Shown here one piece after another: positions 1 to 8,801 of a DNA stretch of 64,000 nucleotides (positions are counted from its first letter, which is position 1; each line of letters starts with the position of its first letter). The stretch spans positions 186,001 through 250,000 of the forward strand of contig JANNSU010000059.1 of the NCBI GenBank assembly GCA_031394355.1, read 5' to 3'. The notes under the pieces were generated by a model. The model had not been told where the DNA came from. It worked only from the letters and a program-made list of their open reading frames with translations, and ran no database searches. This DNA comes from JAEUMY01 sp031394355 (GTDB lineage Bacteria > Pseudomonadota > Gammaproteobacteria > Burkholderiales > Usitatibacteraceae). The translations under genes were made by a program, and so were the position numbers.

Positions 1-10
1 GACTTCGTGT

Positions 11-1024
11 TCACACCACACCTGCTTTCAGCAGATCATTGAACGTGAGCGCACCGACCAGCGTGCCGTCCGGCAGTGTCACGAGCAGGCGGCCACTGAC
101 ATGCTGTGTCTGCATCAGGAGCACCGCTTCGGTGGCCAGTTTGTCCGGGCCAATGGTGTGTGGGTCGCGGGTCATCACGTCAGCGACCATCAATTGCTTC
201 AGATTGTCGTGCTTCTCCCATGTGCGGCGCAGGTCGCCGTCCGTGAAGACGCCCACCATGCGGTCGCGATCGTCCACGATGGCCGTCATGCCCATACCTT
301 TGCGCGACATCTCCAGGATGGCTTCGGTGAGCGCTGCGCCCTGCCTGACTTTGGGCAGGTCGGAGCCATGGTGCATGACATCGCGAACATGGACCAGAAG
401 CCGCCGTCCCAGCGCGCCCGCCGGATGATGCGAGGCAAAGTCATCCGACGTGAAGCCCCTTGAATGCAGCAGGGTCATGGCCAGTGCATCGCCCAGCGCA
501 AGTGTGGCAGTGCTGCTGGAAGTTGGTGCCAGCTCCAGCGGGCAGGCCTCTTTCATGACGGCAGCATCCAGATGCAAGTCCGCCTCGCGCGCCATCGCGG
601 ATGCGGGCTTGCCAGTGATGGCAACGATGCGTGTGCCGCGTCGCTTGAGCGCTGGATAGATGCGCAGGATCTCGTCGGATTCGCCGGAGTAGGAAATGGC
701 AATGACCACATCACTGCCGGTGATCATGCCCAGATCACCGTGGCTGGCCTCGGCGGGATGCATGAAGAATGAAGGCGTGCCAGTGGACGCCAGGGTCGAG
801 GCGATCTTGTTGCCGATATGACCGCTTTTGCCGATCCCGGTCACCACCACACGGCCGCCCCTGGCGGTGATGTCGAGAATCAGGTCATGTACGGCCACAA
901 ATTGCTCGTCAATGCGGTCCGCAAGCGCTTTTACCGCGTCTGCCTCGATCCGCAGCACGTCGCGGGCCAGTTCCAGTGTGGTGCTGGCCGCTGGGGCCGC
1001 TCCCGGGATGACGGGTGTGTTCAT
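11..1024 (-). CDS. kdsD: Arabinose-5-phosphate isomerase, KdsD/KpsF family
   Basis: Interconverts ribulose 5-phosphate and arabinose 5-phosphate, the first step towards KDO for LPS, in the cytoplasm. Seen: 337 residues, with an SIS sugar-isomerase domain that opens with GIGKSGHIGNK (about residues 63-73) and two C-terminal CBS domains from about residue 218; this is the standard KdsD/KpsF/GutQ layout and length (E. coli KdsD is 328 aa). The reading frame extends 25 codons upstream, but the ATG at 1024 (MNTPVIPG) fits the family and keeps the start out of the intergenic region. It diverges from the KefC-like gene with about 110 bp between the starts. Other KDO/LPS-export genes may lie beyond the window edge, which cannot be seen. 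Confidence 0.92.
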   Translation of the reverse strand: MNTPVIPGAAPAASTTLELARDVLRIEADAVKALADRIDEQFVAVHDLILDITARGGRVVVTGIGKSGHIGNKIASTLASTGTPSFFMHPAEASHGDLGMITGSDVVIAISYSGESDEILRIYPALKRRGTRIVAITGKPASAMAREADLHLDAAVMKEACPLELAPTSSSTATLALGDALAMTLLHSRGFTSDDFASHHPAGALGRRLLVHVRDVMHHGSDLPKVRQGAALTEAILEMSRKGMGMTAIVDDRDRMVGVFTDGDLRRTWEKHDNLKQLMVADVMTRDPHTIGPDKLATEAVLLMQTQHVSGRLLVTLPDGTLVGALTFNDLLKAGVV

Positions 1025-1133
1025 GATGTGATTATAAGTCGCGTCCCGGAATGACCGCGCAGCCCGCCCGCCGTCGGGTGCGGGTTTTCGCGATGTCATG
1101 CAGCAATGCAGTCACATCGTTTACAGTCACGGC

Positions 1134-3104
1134 ATGCATGAGACGCTCAATATCACTCTGATCCTGCTGGCTACTGCCGTGCTGGTGGTCGTGTTGTTCC
1201 GTCGGATCCACATGCCGGCGATCCTGGGATATCTCATTGTTGGCGTCGCCATCGGGCCTCACGCCCTGGGCTGGGTGCCCGACACCGCCGAGACGCGCCA
1301 GCTGGCCGAGATCGGCGTGGTGTTCCTCATGTTCTCGATCGGGCTGGAGTTCAGCCTCTCCCAGCTCATGACGATGCGCCGTCTGGTGGTCGGGCTGGGT
1401 GGCGCGCAAGTGGGGCTGACCATTCTTCTGACGCTCGCCATTGGCCTCGTCGCAGGGCTCAATTGGCAGACCGGGCTCATCCTCGGCGGCATCTTGGCCA
1501 TGTCTTCGACGGCCATCATCAGCAAGGTGCTGGCGGATTCCCTGCAGCTCCACTCCGCCCACGGTCGCCAGATCATGGGCGTGCTGCTGTTCCAGGACTT
1601 GGCGGTTGTGCCGCTGCTGGTGCTGATCCCAGCTCTGGCCCTGCCGCCGGATGCGTTGGCGGCCGCCATCTCGGTTGCGCTGCTCAAGGCGGCGGTGGTG
1701 CTCACACTGATCCTGTTTCTCGGTCAGCGCATCATGCGTCCGCTTTTTACGCTGATCGCGTCGCAGAAGTCGTCGGAGCTGTTCGTCCTGGCGGTTCTGC
1801 TGGTGACGCTGGGTCTCGCCTGGATCACGGAACAGGCTGGTCTGTCACTCGCGTTGGGCGCGTTTCTCGCCGGCATGCTCATTTCGGAGACCGAATACCG
1901 CTACCAGGTCGAGGACTACATCAAGCCTTTCCGCGATGTGCTGCTGGGGCTGTTCTTCGTCACCATCGGGATGCTGCTCAACTTTGGTGTCATCGTCGAA
2001 CGCTGGCTCATGGTCGCGCTGATACTGGTCGCGTTGGTTTCGTTGAAGTTCCTCATCATCTTCGCCCTGTCGCGAATATTCGGCAGCGACCGCGCCGTCT
2101 CCCTGCGGAGTGCCCTCGCGTTGGCGTCGGCGGGAGAGTTTGGATTCGTGTTGTTATCCCTGGCGGGCAGCGTGAACGCATTGCCGGAGGAAACCATGCA
2201 GGTCGTGCTCGCTGCCATGCTGATCTCCATGCTGGCCACGCCCATCATCCTTGCCAACACAGAGCGTCTGGTACTCAAGTTCAGCGCCGGAGAATGGGAT
2301 ACGCGGGCCATGGCGTTGCACGATCTCGCAGTCAAGTCCATGACAGCTCGTGGCCACGTCATCATCTGCGGCTATGGGCGCTCTGGCCAAAGTCTGGCGC
2401 GGTTCCTGGAGCGAGAGGAAATTCGCATCATCGCCTTGGACTCCGATCCGCAGCGTGTTCGGCAAGCCGCCGCAGCGGGCGAGTCAGTGGTATTCGGGGA
2501 TGCCGGACGCCGTGAAGTCTTGACGGCAGCGGGCCTGCCACGGGCCGCCGCAGTGGTGATCAGCTTCGCGGATACCCAGCGAGCACTCAGCGTTCTCTCC
2601 CACGTGCATGAATTGCGGCCGGATATTCCCGTGATTGTCCGCACCTTCGATGACAGCGATCTGGATGTGTTGCGTGCGGGCGGTGCGACGGAAATTGTCG
2701 CGGAAGTGGTTGAGGGATCGCTCATGCTGGCCACGCAGACCATGCTTCTCCTCGGCACCCCACCCAACCGTGTGCTTCGGCGGTTGCGCGAGGTTCGCGG
2801 TGAGCGCTACGAATTCATGCGCGGGTTTTTCCCCGGCGCCACCGACATGGATGATCCGGAGTTCGACATTTCTCAGCCACGTCTGCACTCACTGATGGTG
2901 ACCGAGGGTGCGTACGCCGTCGGCAAACCGCTTGGCGAGCTGAAACTGGTGGAAATGGGGGCGCCGGTCACGGCAGTTCGCCGCCGCGGCGTGCGCCATT
3001 TCAACCCGGTCCCGGACTTCGTGTTGCAGGTGGGGGATGTGCTGATCCTGGCGGGCACGCTGGAATCACTGGGCAAGGCGGAGATTGCAATCCTGCAGGG
3101 TTGA
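1134..3104 (+). CDS. Monovalent cation:proton antiporter, KefB/KefC family (CPA2)
   Basis: Inner-membrane K+ or Na+/H+ antiporter with cytoplasmic nucleotide-binding regulation. Seen: 656 residues; a Na+/H+ exchanger domain of about a dozen hydrophobic helices over residues 1-385, an RCK/TrkA-N Rossmann domain beginning HVIICGYGRSGQS near residue 403, and a TrkA-C domain at the C-terminus. The start ATG at 1134 (MHETLN) directly precedes the first helix; an upstream ATG at 1098 would add 12 residues of no obvious use. A near-copy of the 12-bp palindrome (2072-2083) reads SRIFG here. Inferred: glutathione-gated K+ efflux type, but the exact ion cannot be told from sequence. Confidence 0.88.
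   Translation: MHETLNITLILLATAVLVVVLFRRIHMPAILGYLIVGVAIGPHALGWVPDTAETRQLAEIGVVFLMFSIGLEFSLSQLMTMRRLVVGLGGAQVGLTILLTLAIGLVAGLNWQTGLILGGILAMSSTAIISKVLADSLQLHSAHGRQIMGVLLFQDLAVVPLLVLIPALALPPDALAAAISVALLKAAVVLTLILFLGQRIMRPLFTLIASQKSSELFVLAVLLVTLGLAWITEQAGLSLALGAFLAGMLISETEYRYQVEDYIKPFRDVLLGLFFVTIGMLLNFGVIVERWLMVALILVALVSLKFLIIFALSRIFGSDRAVSLRSALALASAGEFGFVLLSLAGSVNALPEETMQVVLAAMLISMLATPIILANTERLVLKFSAGEWDTRAMALHDLAVKSMTARGHVIICGYGRSGQSLARFLEREEIRIIALDSDPQRVRQAAAAGESVVFGDAGRREVLTAAGLPRAAAVVISFADTQRALSVLSHVHELRPDIPVIVRTFDDSDLDVLRAGGATEIVAEVVEGSLMLATQTMLLLGTPPNRVLRRLREVRGERYEFMRGFFPGATDMDDPEFDISQPRLHSLMVTEGAYAVGKPLGELKLVEMGAPVTAVRRRGVRHFNPVPDFVLQVGDVLILAGTLESLGKAEIAILQG
2072..2083. repeat. GCGAATATTCG(G), one-mismatch copy of the iterated palindrome
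   Basis: 11 of 12 bases match GCGAATATTCGC; in the RIF reading frame of the antiporter gene. It is the only copy in the first 9.6 kb. Confidence 0.6.
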
Positions 3105-3160
3105 AGCGCGTTTCTCTGTACAGGCCCATCTGAGGGGTGGGCTGCCGCGTTGAAACAAAA

Positions 3161-3182
3161 AGGGCCCGCCAAAGCGGGCCCT
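3161..3182 (-). terminator. Intrinsic terminator of the pilin gene
   Basis: A 9-bp perfect stem (AGGGCCCGC / GCGGGCCCT) with a 4-nt loop. Read leftward it is followed by five T residues, so it ends the leftward pilin gene (stop at 3204). It also sits between two convergent genes and may block read-through from the antiporter, but the rightward side has no T-tract. Confidence 0.8.
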
Positions 3183-3203
3183 CTTCAGATCTCGGAAGCT
3201 GGA

Positions 3204-3842
3204 TCAAAGCGCCATGCAGACCACGTACGAATCGCTGTCGGTTGGGGTTGCTACACCAGCGGTGGGAGCGCTGACCAGTGCCGAGCGCACTGTACCCGTG
3301 CTGCCCACGCCATCATCGAGCTGCGTGTCCAGCTGTTTGGCAAACTTGCCAATAATGCCGGTGGAACAGATGAAGTAGGTGCCTGTCATGCCCGTGATCT
3401 GAGTGGTGCTGCTGATGCCAATGCGTCCACCATCAGCATTTGTCGGGAGATACTGGGAGCCGGCGGCACAGTCAACTGTCGTGGTGCCGGGGAAAAAGTT
3501 GGCCAGACGCAGGTGTTGCCACACCAGACACGATTCATCAGTCGCCGCGACTGAATCCCATGCGCCATTGATTTGCGCATTGCCGCGGGTAGCGCCAGCG
3601 GGGGCTGCCGTTGCGCCGGTGACGGCGGTTGCAACCGATGCGTGGTCACCTGGAATCGACTTGTAGCGGTCCTGGTAGCCGTACAGCGCAGCTTGAATGT
3701 TGCGGAAGTCGTTCGCGAAGGCTTTCACCTTGGCGCTGTTGATGAGTTCCTGGCCCTTGAGCACGCCGCCCAGGAGAAGGCCGATGATCACCAGGACGAT
3801 GGCGATTTCGACGAGAGTGAAGCCTGATTGTTGGGATTTCAT
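3204..3842 (-). CDS. Type IV pilin / type II pseudopilin-like protein
   Basis: Prepilin-type protein of 212 residues, processed by prepilin peptidase and assembled into a pilus or pseudopilus. Seen: short basic leader MKSQQSG followed by FTLVEIAIVLVIIGLLLGG, with cleavage expected between Gly7 and Phe8 and the invariant Glu at +5; a long hydrophobic helix, then a globular region with four cysteines, including one near the C-terminus (VVCMAL). A GGAG ribosome site lies 6-10 nt before the ATG. No assembly ATPase, platform or peptidase genes are beside it, so this is an orphan pilin. The tiny gene at 3895-3993 lies just upstream on the same strand, and a terminator follows. Confidence 0.85.
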   Translation of the reverse strand: MKSQQSGFTLVEIAIVLVIIGLLLGGVLKGQELINSAKVKAFANDFRNIQAALYGYQDRYKSIPGDHASVATAVTGATAAPAGATRGNAQINGAWDSVAATDESCLVWQHLRLANFFPGTTTVDCAAGSQYLPTNADGGRIGISSTTQITGMTGTYFICSTGIIGKFAKQLDTQLDDGVGSTGTVRSALVSAPTAGVATPTDSDSYVVCMAL

Positions 3843-3894
3843 TTTTATCTCCGCAAAGTCTTGATAATGAGGGGCTTGAAGGTGGCTGGATATT

Positions 3895-3993
3895 CTAGAG
3901 GGCGGTCTTCAACAGCATTCCAAACGTCATCCCCATACAAAGAAACGCGATGGCGATGTCATAAAAGCTGGGGGACAATTCGAATCGGTTCAT
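3895..3993 (-). CDS. Tiny membrane peptide upstream of the pilin
   Basis: A 32-codon leftward frame that starts at 3993 (MNRFELSPSF) and stops with TAG at 3895. Seen: an AGGAG ribosome site 6 nt before the ATG, an N-terminal polar segment, then a hydrophobic stretch (YDIAIAFLCMGMTFGMLL) long enough for one membrane helix, ending in KTAL. It ends 52 nt before the pilin start, so the two are probably co-transcribed. No family is recognised. The ribosome site plus a helix-length hydrophobic run argue for a real small gene, possibly a pilin-assembly accessory or leader, but it could be chance. Confidence 0.5.
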   Translation of the reverse strand: MNRFELSPSFYDIAIAFLCMGMTFGMLLKTAL

Positions 3994-4227
3994 ACGTTTC
4001 TCCTGAAGGGCATCTTGGTAACCCTTACTGAGCAACAGCCGTGCCAATAGTTGCAACACTATGATTTACAATGAAAAGATGTCAAATTGAAGCAGGGCTG
4101 TCAGATGCGGGCTTAGGGGTTTGTACGAGCGACCGTACAACCTTGTCCGAAAAGTCGACACCCTTACGCAATACGACCGGCAGACAATCCGGCATCATGC
4201 ATTCAAGACAAAGTCGCATCACCCTTC

Positions 4228-6018
4228 ATGCAATCACCCGCAAAGCAGCCACGCGAATCACCAGTTAGTGGGTCGGCAGACGCATCCGCTCTGACCGTCG
4301 CAGTCAGCGTCATGCCGCTGCAGCGCCACCGGCGCTGGGTCATTCTGCTGATGTTGCTTGCGCTGCATGCGGCACTCATCACCGAGCCGGGCAGTGCCTA
4401 CCAGCGAGTCTGGTTGCTGGTCCACTTCGGGCTCTTTCTCTTGTGGCAGCCGTTTGTGTCGACGGACCAGGAGCTGCAGATTTTTGCCGTTCTGCTGATC
4501 TTCACCATCACCGGCGCAACGCTTTTTTTCCTGCCGGGCTGGCTGATTGTGGCATGGCTTGCGATTCTGATCGGCATTCTGGGAGGCAAAGTCTTCACCC
4601 AGAATGCCAACGAGCGATCGCGGTTCTATCTGGTATGCGCGTTCTATCTTTTCGCCATGCTGCTGCTGTGGGCGCTGCCGGTGCTGTTGCTGGAAATTGC
4701 TGTAATTCCTGAAGGGTTGGCGTTGCTGGCAGGGGTTGTCGTGCCCACCGTTCTCATCCTCCTGCTGGTACTCCCGGTGAGTGTGGACGATGAGGGTGGG
4801 CAACAGGTCTTTGACTTCTTCTACAGTCTCTTTGTCTTCCAGCTCGTCGTGGCGCTTGCGCTCGGCAGCGTCGCGTTGATGCGCGCGACCCGCAATGATT
4901 ATTTTCTTGCGCTCATGCTGACGGTTCTGGGATTCGCCGGTGCGCTCTTTGTTCTGGCAGTGTTGTGGGGCCCGCGAACGGGGTTTGGCGGATTGCGTAC
5001 CTACTTTTCCCGCTATCTGATGACAGTCGGCATGCCTTTCGAGCTTTGGATGCGACGAATCGCGGAGTTGGCGGAAACCGATCTCGACCCATCCGGATTC
5101 CTCGCTTCATGCATGGCCGAAACGTCTCGCATGCCCTGGGTACGTGGCGCCCAATGGCGATCACCCGATGGCGAGGGCAGCTTCGGTATTGAGACCGGTA
5201 ACGTCGCCCGATTCCGTTATCACAATCTCGAGATCGAATTTCATACGGAAATCTCGCTCTCGCCGGCCCTCTTCCTGCATGTCCGTTTGCTGGCGCAAGT
5301 CATTGGCGAGTTCTACGAAGGCAAGCGTCGTGAGCAGGCGTTACGCCAGAATGCCTACCTGCAGGCAGTCCACGAGACGGGGGCCATGCTGACCCATGAC
5401 ATCAAGAACCTGCTGCAGACTTTGTTTGCGCTGACCTCTGCCAGCATGATGAAACAGGCCAATGGCAATGCCGACGCTTATCAGGCATTGATGGAGCGCC
5501 AGTTGCCGCTGCTGACCAAGCGCCTCCAGATCACGCTGGACAAGCTGCACAACCCGGAAATCATCGAGCACTCGGCGCCGGTGCCGGCCGAGGAGTGGTG
5601 GCGGGGAGTATCGCAACGCACGGATGAACCGGCAGTCAGTTACAGGCAAACCGCCATGCCGACGCTGGATGTCCCGGCGGGTCTCTTTGACAGCATGCTG
5701 GAAAATTGCCTTGAAAATGCCTTGCGCAAACAGGGCGAGGCGCCCATTTGCGTGACCGTGACGTTGTTTGAGGCGGCAGGCATGCCGGCGCTCGCCGTCT
5801 CAGACAATGGCGCGTCGGTACCGGAAGAATTGGTTCGCAACCTCTTCATTGCACCGCTCTCCGGCGGCAAAGTTGCCGGTCTGGGAATTGGTCTCTTCCA
5901 GGTCGCGAGGCAGGCCCGCCTGGCTGGCTACGACCTGCGACTTGCCTGCAATGCGCCGGGCCAAGTCCGCTTTGAGCTGTTGCGGCCCGAATCCACGCAG
6001 CACCGGTTGGGGCTCTGA
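4228..6018 (+). CDS. Membrane sensor histidine kinase
   Basis: Two-component-type sensor kinase of 596 residues. Seen: an N-terminal block of several hydrophobic helices (about residues 30-240), a linker, a dimerisation/phosphoacceptor helix with MLTHDIKNLLQ (His390), and a GHKL ATPase domain with N box (ENCLENALRK), G1 box (VSDNGASVP) and G2 box (GLGIGLF). The sensing part is membrane-embedded with no clear periplasmic domain. No response regulator is adjacent; the next gene is an ECF sigma factor. The start is uncertain: the ATG at 4228 has no good ribosome site, and the ATG at 4312 (MPLQRHRRW), just before the first helix, is equally possible. Confidence 0.85.
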   Translation: MQSPAKQPRESPVSGSADASALTVAVSVMPLQRHRRWVILLMLLALHAALITEPGSAYQRVWLLVHFGLFLLWQPFVSTDQELQIFAVLLIFTITGATLFFLPGWLIVAWLAILIGILGGKVFTQNANERSRFYLVCAFYLFAMLLLWALPVLLLEIAVIPEGLALLAGVVVPTVLILLLVLPVSVDDEGGQQVFDFFYSLFVFQLVVALALGSVALMRATRNDYFLALMLTVLGFAGALFVLAVLWGPRTGFGGLRTYFSRYLMTVGMPFELWMRRIAELAETDLDPSGFLASCMAETSRMPWVRGAQWRSPDGEGSFGIETGNVARFRYHNLEIEFHTEISLSPALFLHVRLLAQVIGEFYEGKRREQALRQNAYLQAVHETGAMLTHDIKNLLQTLFALTSASMMKQANGNADAYQALMERQLPLLTKRLQITLDKLHNPEIIEHSAPVPAEEWWRGVSQRTDEPAVSYRQTAMPTLDVPAGLFDSMLENCLENALRKQGEAPICVTVTLFEAAGMPALAVSDNGASVPEELVRNLFIAPLSGGKVAGLGIGLFQVARQARLAGYDLRLACNAPGQVRFELLRPESTQHRLGL

Positions 6019-6138
6019 CTACCGAGTTGGCCATGACCTCCGTGCACATCCATCTTGAAAAAGCCCGCGTAGTGGCCTCAGTCCGGCTCTTCGGCGCGGT
6101 GTTCCATTCAGGGTCAGGATGTTTTGGGGAGGGTTGGC

Positions 6139-6861
6139 ATGCTGGGTGTGGTCAATGCGGAATGGCTGTCGGTGATGACTGAGCGGCCGGGAAGGGCAAA
6201 AGTCGGGACTGCAGTGACAAAGTCCGGGTCCGATAAGGCGGCCCAGGGGAATCTGCCCTCGCAGGGTGCGCAGACTCTTCGCACCGCCCCGGAAGAGGAA
6301 TTGCTGCTGCTGCAACATGTCGAGGGGATGCAGCGCCGTGATCAGGTGGCGCTCGGCAAGCTGTATGACTCGACTGCCGCAAGAGTTAACGGCGTGGTCC
6401 TCAGAATCGTGCGTCTCTCCGAGTTGGCTGAAGAGGTGCTTGCTGATGTGTATATGCAGGCTTGGCGGGACAGCCATCGGTACGATCCAGCACGCGGCAA
6501 AGTCATCGCCTGGCTGCTCATCATGGCGAGGACCCGTTCGCTGGATGCGCTTCGGCGGGCGGATGAGGCCTTCAGTCACCCGGCCCCACAGGACCTGCTG
6601 TCGGGCGAGGCGCTGGTTGACGCCACGGAAAATCCGGCCGCCATGCTGGAAGCGTTGCAGGAGAATTCTGCGCTGCAAGCGGCAATGGAGTCGCTCAGCG
6701 CGACCCAGCGACAACTGCTTGCTTTGGCGTTTTTCAAGGGCTTGTCGCACGCCGAGATTGCCTCACACACGCGTCTTCCGCTGGGTTCCGTCAAGACGCA
6801 CCTGCGCAAGGCACTGAGCCAATTGCGCGAACGCCTCGCCCATCCCGGTGTGCAGGACTGA
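6139..6861 (+). CDS. ECF RNA polymerase sigma factor (RpoE/SigK type, ChrR-partnered)
   Basis: Extracytoplasmic-function sigma factor of 240 residues. Seen: region 2 (ALGKLYDSTAARVNG...AEEVLADVYMQAW...VIAWLLIMARTRSLDALRR) and region 4 (ALQAAMESLSATQRQLLALAFFKGLSHAEIAS...PLGSVKTHLRKALSQL). The ATG at 6139 was chosen because GGGGAGGG sits 5 nt upstream; a TTG at 6124 lacks this. A ~55-residue N-terminal extension precedes region 2. The next gene is a ChrR-like cupin, so the pair is expected to work as sigma and anti-sigma. In Rhodobacter such pairs respond to singlet oxygen; here the inducing signal is inferred, not seen. Confidence 0.87.
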   Translation: MLGVVNAEWLSVMTERPGRAKVGTAVTKSGSDKAAQGNLPSQGAQTLRTAPEEELLLLQHVEGMQRRDQVALGKLYDSTAARVNGVVLRIVRLSELAEEVLADVYMQAWRDSHRYDPARGKVIAWLLIMARTRSLDALRRADEAFSHPAPQDLLSGEALVDATENPAAMLEALQENSALQAAMESLSATQRQLLALAFFKGLSHAEIASHTRLPLGSVKTHLRKALSQLRERLAHPGVQD

Positions 6862-6891
6862 ATGGATGACATGATGGATGACATGACATGA
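6862..6891 (+). other. Nine-codon leader frame between sigma factor and ChrR genes
   Basis: Directly after the sigma stop codon, an ATG at 6862 opens MDDMMDDMT, whose TGA (6889-6891) overlaps the chrR-like ATG (6888). The DNA is a near-tandem repeat of GGATGACAT. It could pass ribosomes from the sigma gene to the anti-sigma gene, but may only be a by-product of the repeat. Confidence 0.3.
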
Positions 6892-7421
6892 AGCTCAAAC
6901 GTACTGAATCAGCCGTCCCCGTCCTGTCCGACGACCTTCTCGCGCTCATGCTGGAGGCGGTGACACCCCTGCCAGTCGAGCCTCGAATGCTGAAGCGCGC
7001 ACGCGGAAATCTGATGCGTGGTGTGGCGAAGGCCTCGGTGGATGGCATGGAAGGTGGCACGAGAACGATTCGCGGCAGCGACAATGCCTGGCAGAAATTT
7101 GGCCACGGCGTGGAGCGCATGGTCGTGAGTGACGAAGGTTCGCATCATGCGTGGTTGTTGCGGCTGGCGCCCGGTGCAAGCCTGCCAGCGCACGATCACT
7201 GCCACGGTGACGAGGAAAGCATCATCCTTGGCGGCAGTTGCGTGCTGAACGGGGAGCTTCTCAGCGCCGGTGATGTCCATCTGGCCGGCCAGGGCTCGCG
7301 ACACGATCAACTGGTGAGTGATGAGGGCTGCCTGTTCTGGTTGCGGATGCCGGCCAATCAGGCCAAGGCGCTGTCAGCGTTTGCCGACAGGACGCGAGCC
7401 GTTGCGCAGGCTCCCGGGTAG
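6888..7421 (+). CDS. chrR: ChrR-type cupin anti-sigma factor
   Basis: Cytoplasmic anti-sigma protein of 177 residues that should hold the preceding ECF sigma factor inactive. Seen: an N-terminal helical part (LSDDLLALMLEAV...PRMLKRARGNLMRGV) and a ChrR-like cupin with PAHDHCHGDEES (His102, His104, His106, Glu109/110), a metal-binding cupin motif. The N-terminal zinc motif (H-x3-C-x2-C) of Rhodobacter ChrR is not seen, so sigma binding may differ. Its position right after the sigma gene supports the call. The probable target is the fatty-acid modification block at 19.5-26.7 kb, but no promoter match was established. Confidence 0.78.
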   Translation: MKLKRTESAVPVLSDDLLALMLEAVTPLPVEPRMLKRARGNLMRGVAKASVDGMEGGTRTIRGSDNAWQKFGHGVERMVVSDEGSHHAWLLRLAPGASLPAHDHCHGDEESIILGGSCVLNGELLSAGDVHLAGQGSRHDQLVSDEGCLFWLRMPANQAKALSAFADRTRAVAQAPG

Positions 7422-7611
7422 CACTGTGGTTGCGTGACAGGGATGTCACGGGTCAGTCGATTCCACGATTGAAAGTCATGGGCCTGGATCACGGGATTCC
7501 ACTAGTCGGCCATGGGGGGCTGGGTTAGAATCCGCAGGCAATCCGGGTCGGACAGTTCAGTCTGGCACCGGGTGACGCGTCCCCACCCAGAAAAACGTAC
7601 CGGAGGAATCA

Positions 7612-8595
7612 ATGAAACTCAAAGCCCTGCTCGCAGCTGCTGCGGTGGCCACAACCGCGCTGGGGTTTGCCAGCGTGACGGCAGCCCAGACCTATCCGAC
7701 AAAGCCCGTGACCGTTGTCGTGCCCTTTGCCGCCGGCGGCCCGACCGATACGGTGACCCGGCTTGTGGCGCAAAACATGTCCAAGACACTGGGCCAGACT
7801 GTTCTGGTTGAGAACGTCGGCGGTGCCGGCGGCAATATCGGCAATGAAAAGGTGGCCAAGGCAGCACCCGATGGTTACACCTTGCTGCTCATGCACATCG
7901 GCATCTCCACCAGCGCAACGCTGTATCGCAACCTGCGTTACAACGCGCTGACCGATCTGGAGCCGATCGGCCTCGTCACCACAGTGCCGATGACCATCAT
8001 CTCCAAGAAGGACTTCCCGCCGAACAACATGAAGGAGTTGGTCGACTACGTGAAGGCCAACAAGGCGAAAGTGTCGTACGCCAACGCCGGCATCGGCGCA
8101 GCGTCGCACCTGTGCGGCATGCTGTTCATGTCAACCATCCAGACGGATCTGTTGACCGTTCCCTACAAGGGCACGGGCCCGGCAATGAATGATCTGCTCG
8201 GTGGCCAGGTGGATTTCATGTGTGACCAGACCACCAACACGACCGCCCAGATCAAGGGTGGCAAGGTGAAGGTCTTCGGTGTGACGAGCAAGGTCCGCGT
8301 GGCATCGCTGCCGGATGTGCCGACCATGGCAGAAGCCGGTTTCAAGGACTTCGAAGTCGGCATCTGGCATGGCATGTGGGCGCCGAAGGGCACACCGAAG
8401 CCTGTCATCGACAAGCTCGTCGCCGCGTTGAACACCGCGCTCAATGACGAGGAAATCAAGAAGCGCTTCGGCGACCTGGGAACCGCACCGGAATCCGCCG
8501 ACCGTCGTGGTCCCGAGGTGCTCCGCGCACACCTCAAGTCCGAGATCGACAAGTGGGGTCCGATCATCAAGAAGGCGGGCGTCTACGCTGACTAA
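7612..8595 (+). CDS. Tripartite tricarboxylate transporter substrate-binding protein (Bug/TctC family)
   Basis: Periplasmic solute-binding protein of 327 residues. Seen: a signal peptide (MKLKALLAAAAVATTALGFASVTAAQ), then YPTKPVTVVVPFAAGGPTDTVTRLVAQNM, the Bug N-terminal signature, and a body ending LKSEIDKWGPIIKKAGV, the usual Bug C-terminus. A strong ribosome site (GGAGG, 7602) lies 6 nt before the ATG. No TctA/TctB membrane genes are adjacent: it is one of the orphan Bug genes typical of Burkholderiales. It is monocistronic, with a clear terminator 30 nt after the stop. The ligand (a carboxylate or similar) is unknown. Confidence 0.92.
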   Translation: MKLKALLAAAAVATTALGFASVTAAQTYPTKPVTVVVPFAAGGPTDTVTRLVAQNMSKTLGQTVLVENVGGAGGNIGNEKVAKAAPDGYTLLLMHIGISTSATLYRNLRYNALTDLEPIGLVTTVPMTIISKKDFPPNNMKELVDYVKANKAKVSYANAGIGAASHLCGMLFMSTIQTDLLTVPYKGTGPAMNDLLGGQVDFMCDQTTNTTAQIKGGKVKVFGVTSKVRVASLPDVPTMAEAGFKDFEVGIWHGMWAPKGTPKPVIDKLVAALNTALNDEEIKKRFGDLGTAPESADRRGPEVLRAHLKSEIDKWGPIIKKAGVYAD

Positions 8596-8624
8596 TCCTG
8601 AAGACGGGATATTTGCAATACGAC

Positions 8625-8648
8625 AACGCCCGGTTCGCCGGGCGTTTT
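8625..8648 (+). terminator. Intrinsic terminator of the Bug gene
   Basis: A perfect 9-bp stem (AACGCCCGG / CCGGGCGTT) closed by a TTCG tetraloop and followed by T residues, 30 nt downstream of the stop codon. Confidence 0.9.
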
Positions 8649-8664
8649 CAATTCCCCAAAGCAT

Positions 8665-8768
8665 GGAACAGCAGATGAGCGCGGATGAACGCCGATGTTT
8701 GGTGCGGTCGCCAATCGAAATTGAATGCATGCCTTTATCTGCGTTCATCCGCGTTCATCTGCGGTTAC
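8665..8768. repeat. Intergenic inverted repeat, GATGAACGC-unit family (copy 1)
   Basis: Left arm 8665-8697 carries tandem units like GCGGATGAAC/GCCGATG; right arm 8737-8768 carries the complementary ATCTGCGTTCATCCGCGTTC units. The arms could form a long imperfect hairpin in the gap between the Bug terminator and the HAD gene. Related elements lie at 14099-14299 and 22840-22976. Confidence 0.75.
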
Positions 8769-8801
8769 CTCGGGTTTCCGTTCGGCGGTTAAACTAGCGG
8801 C

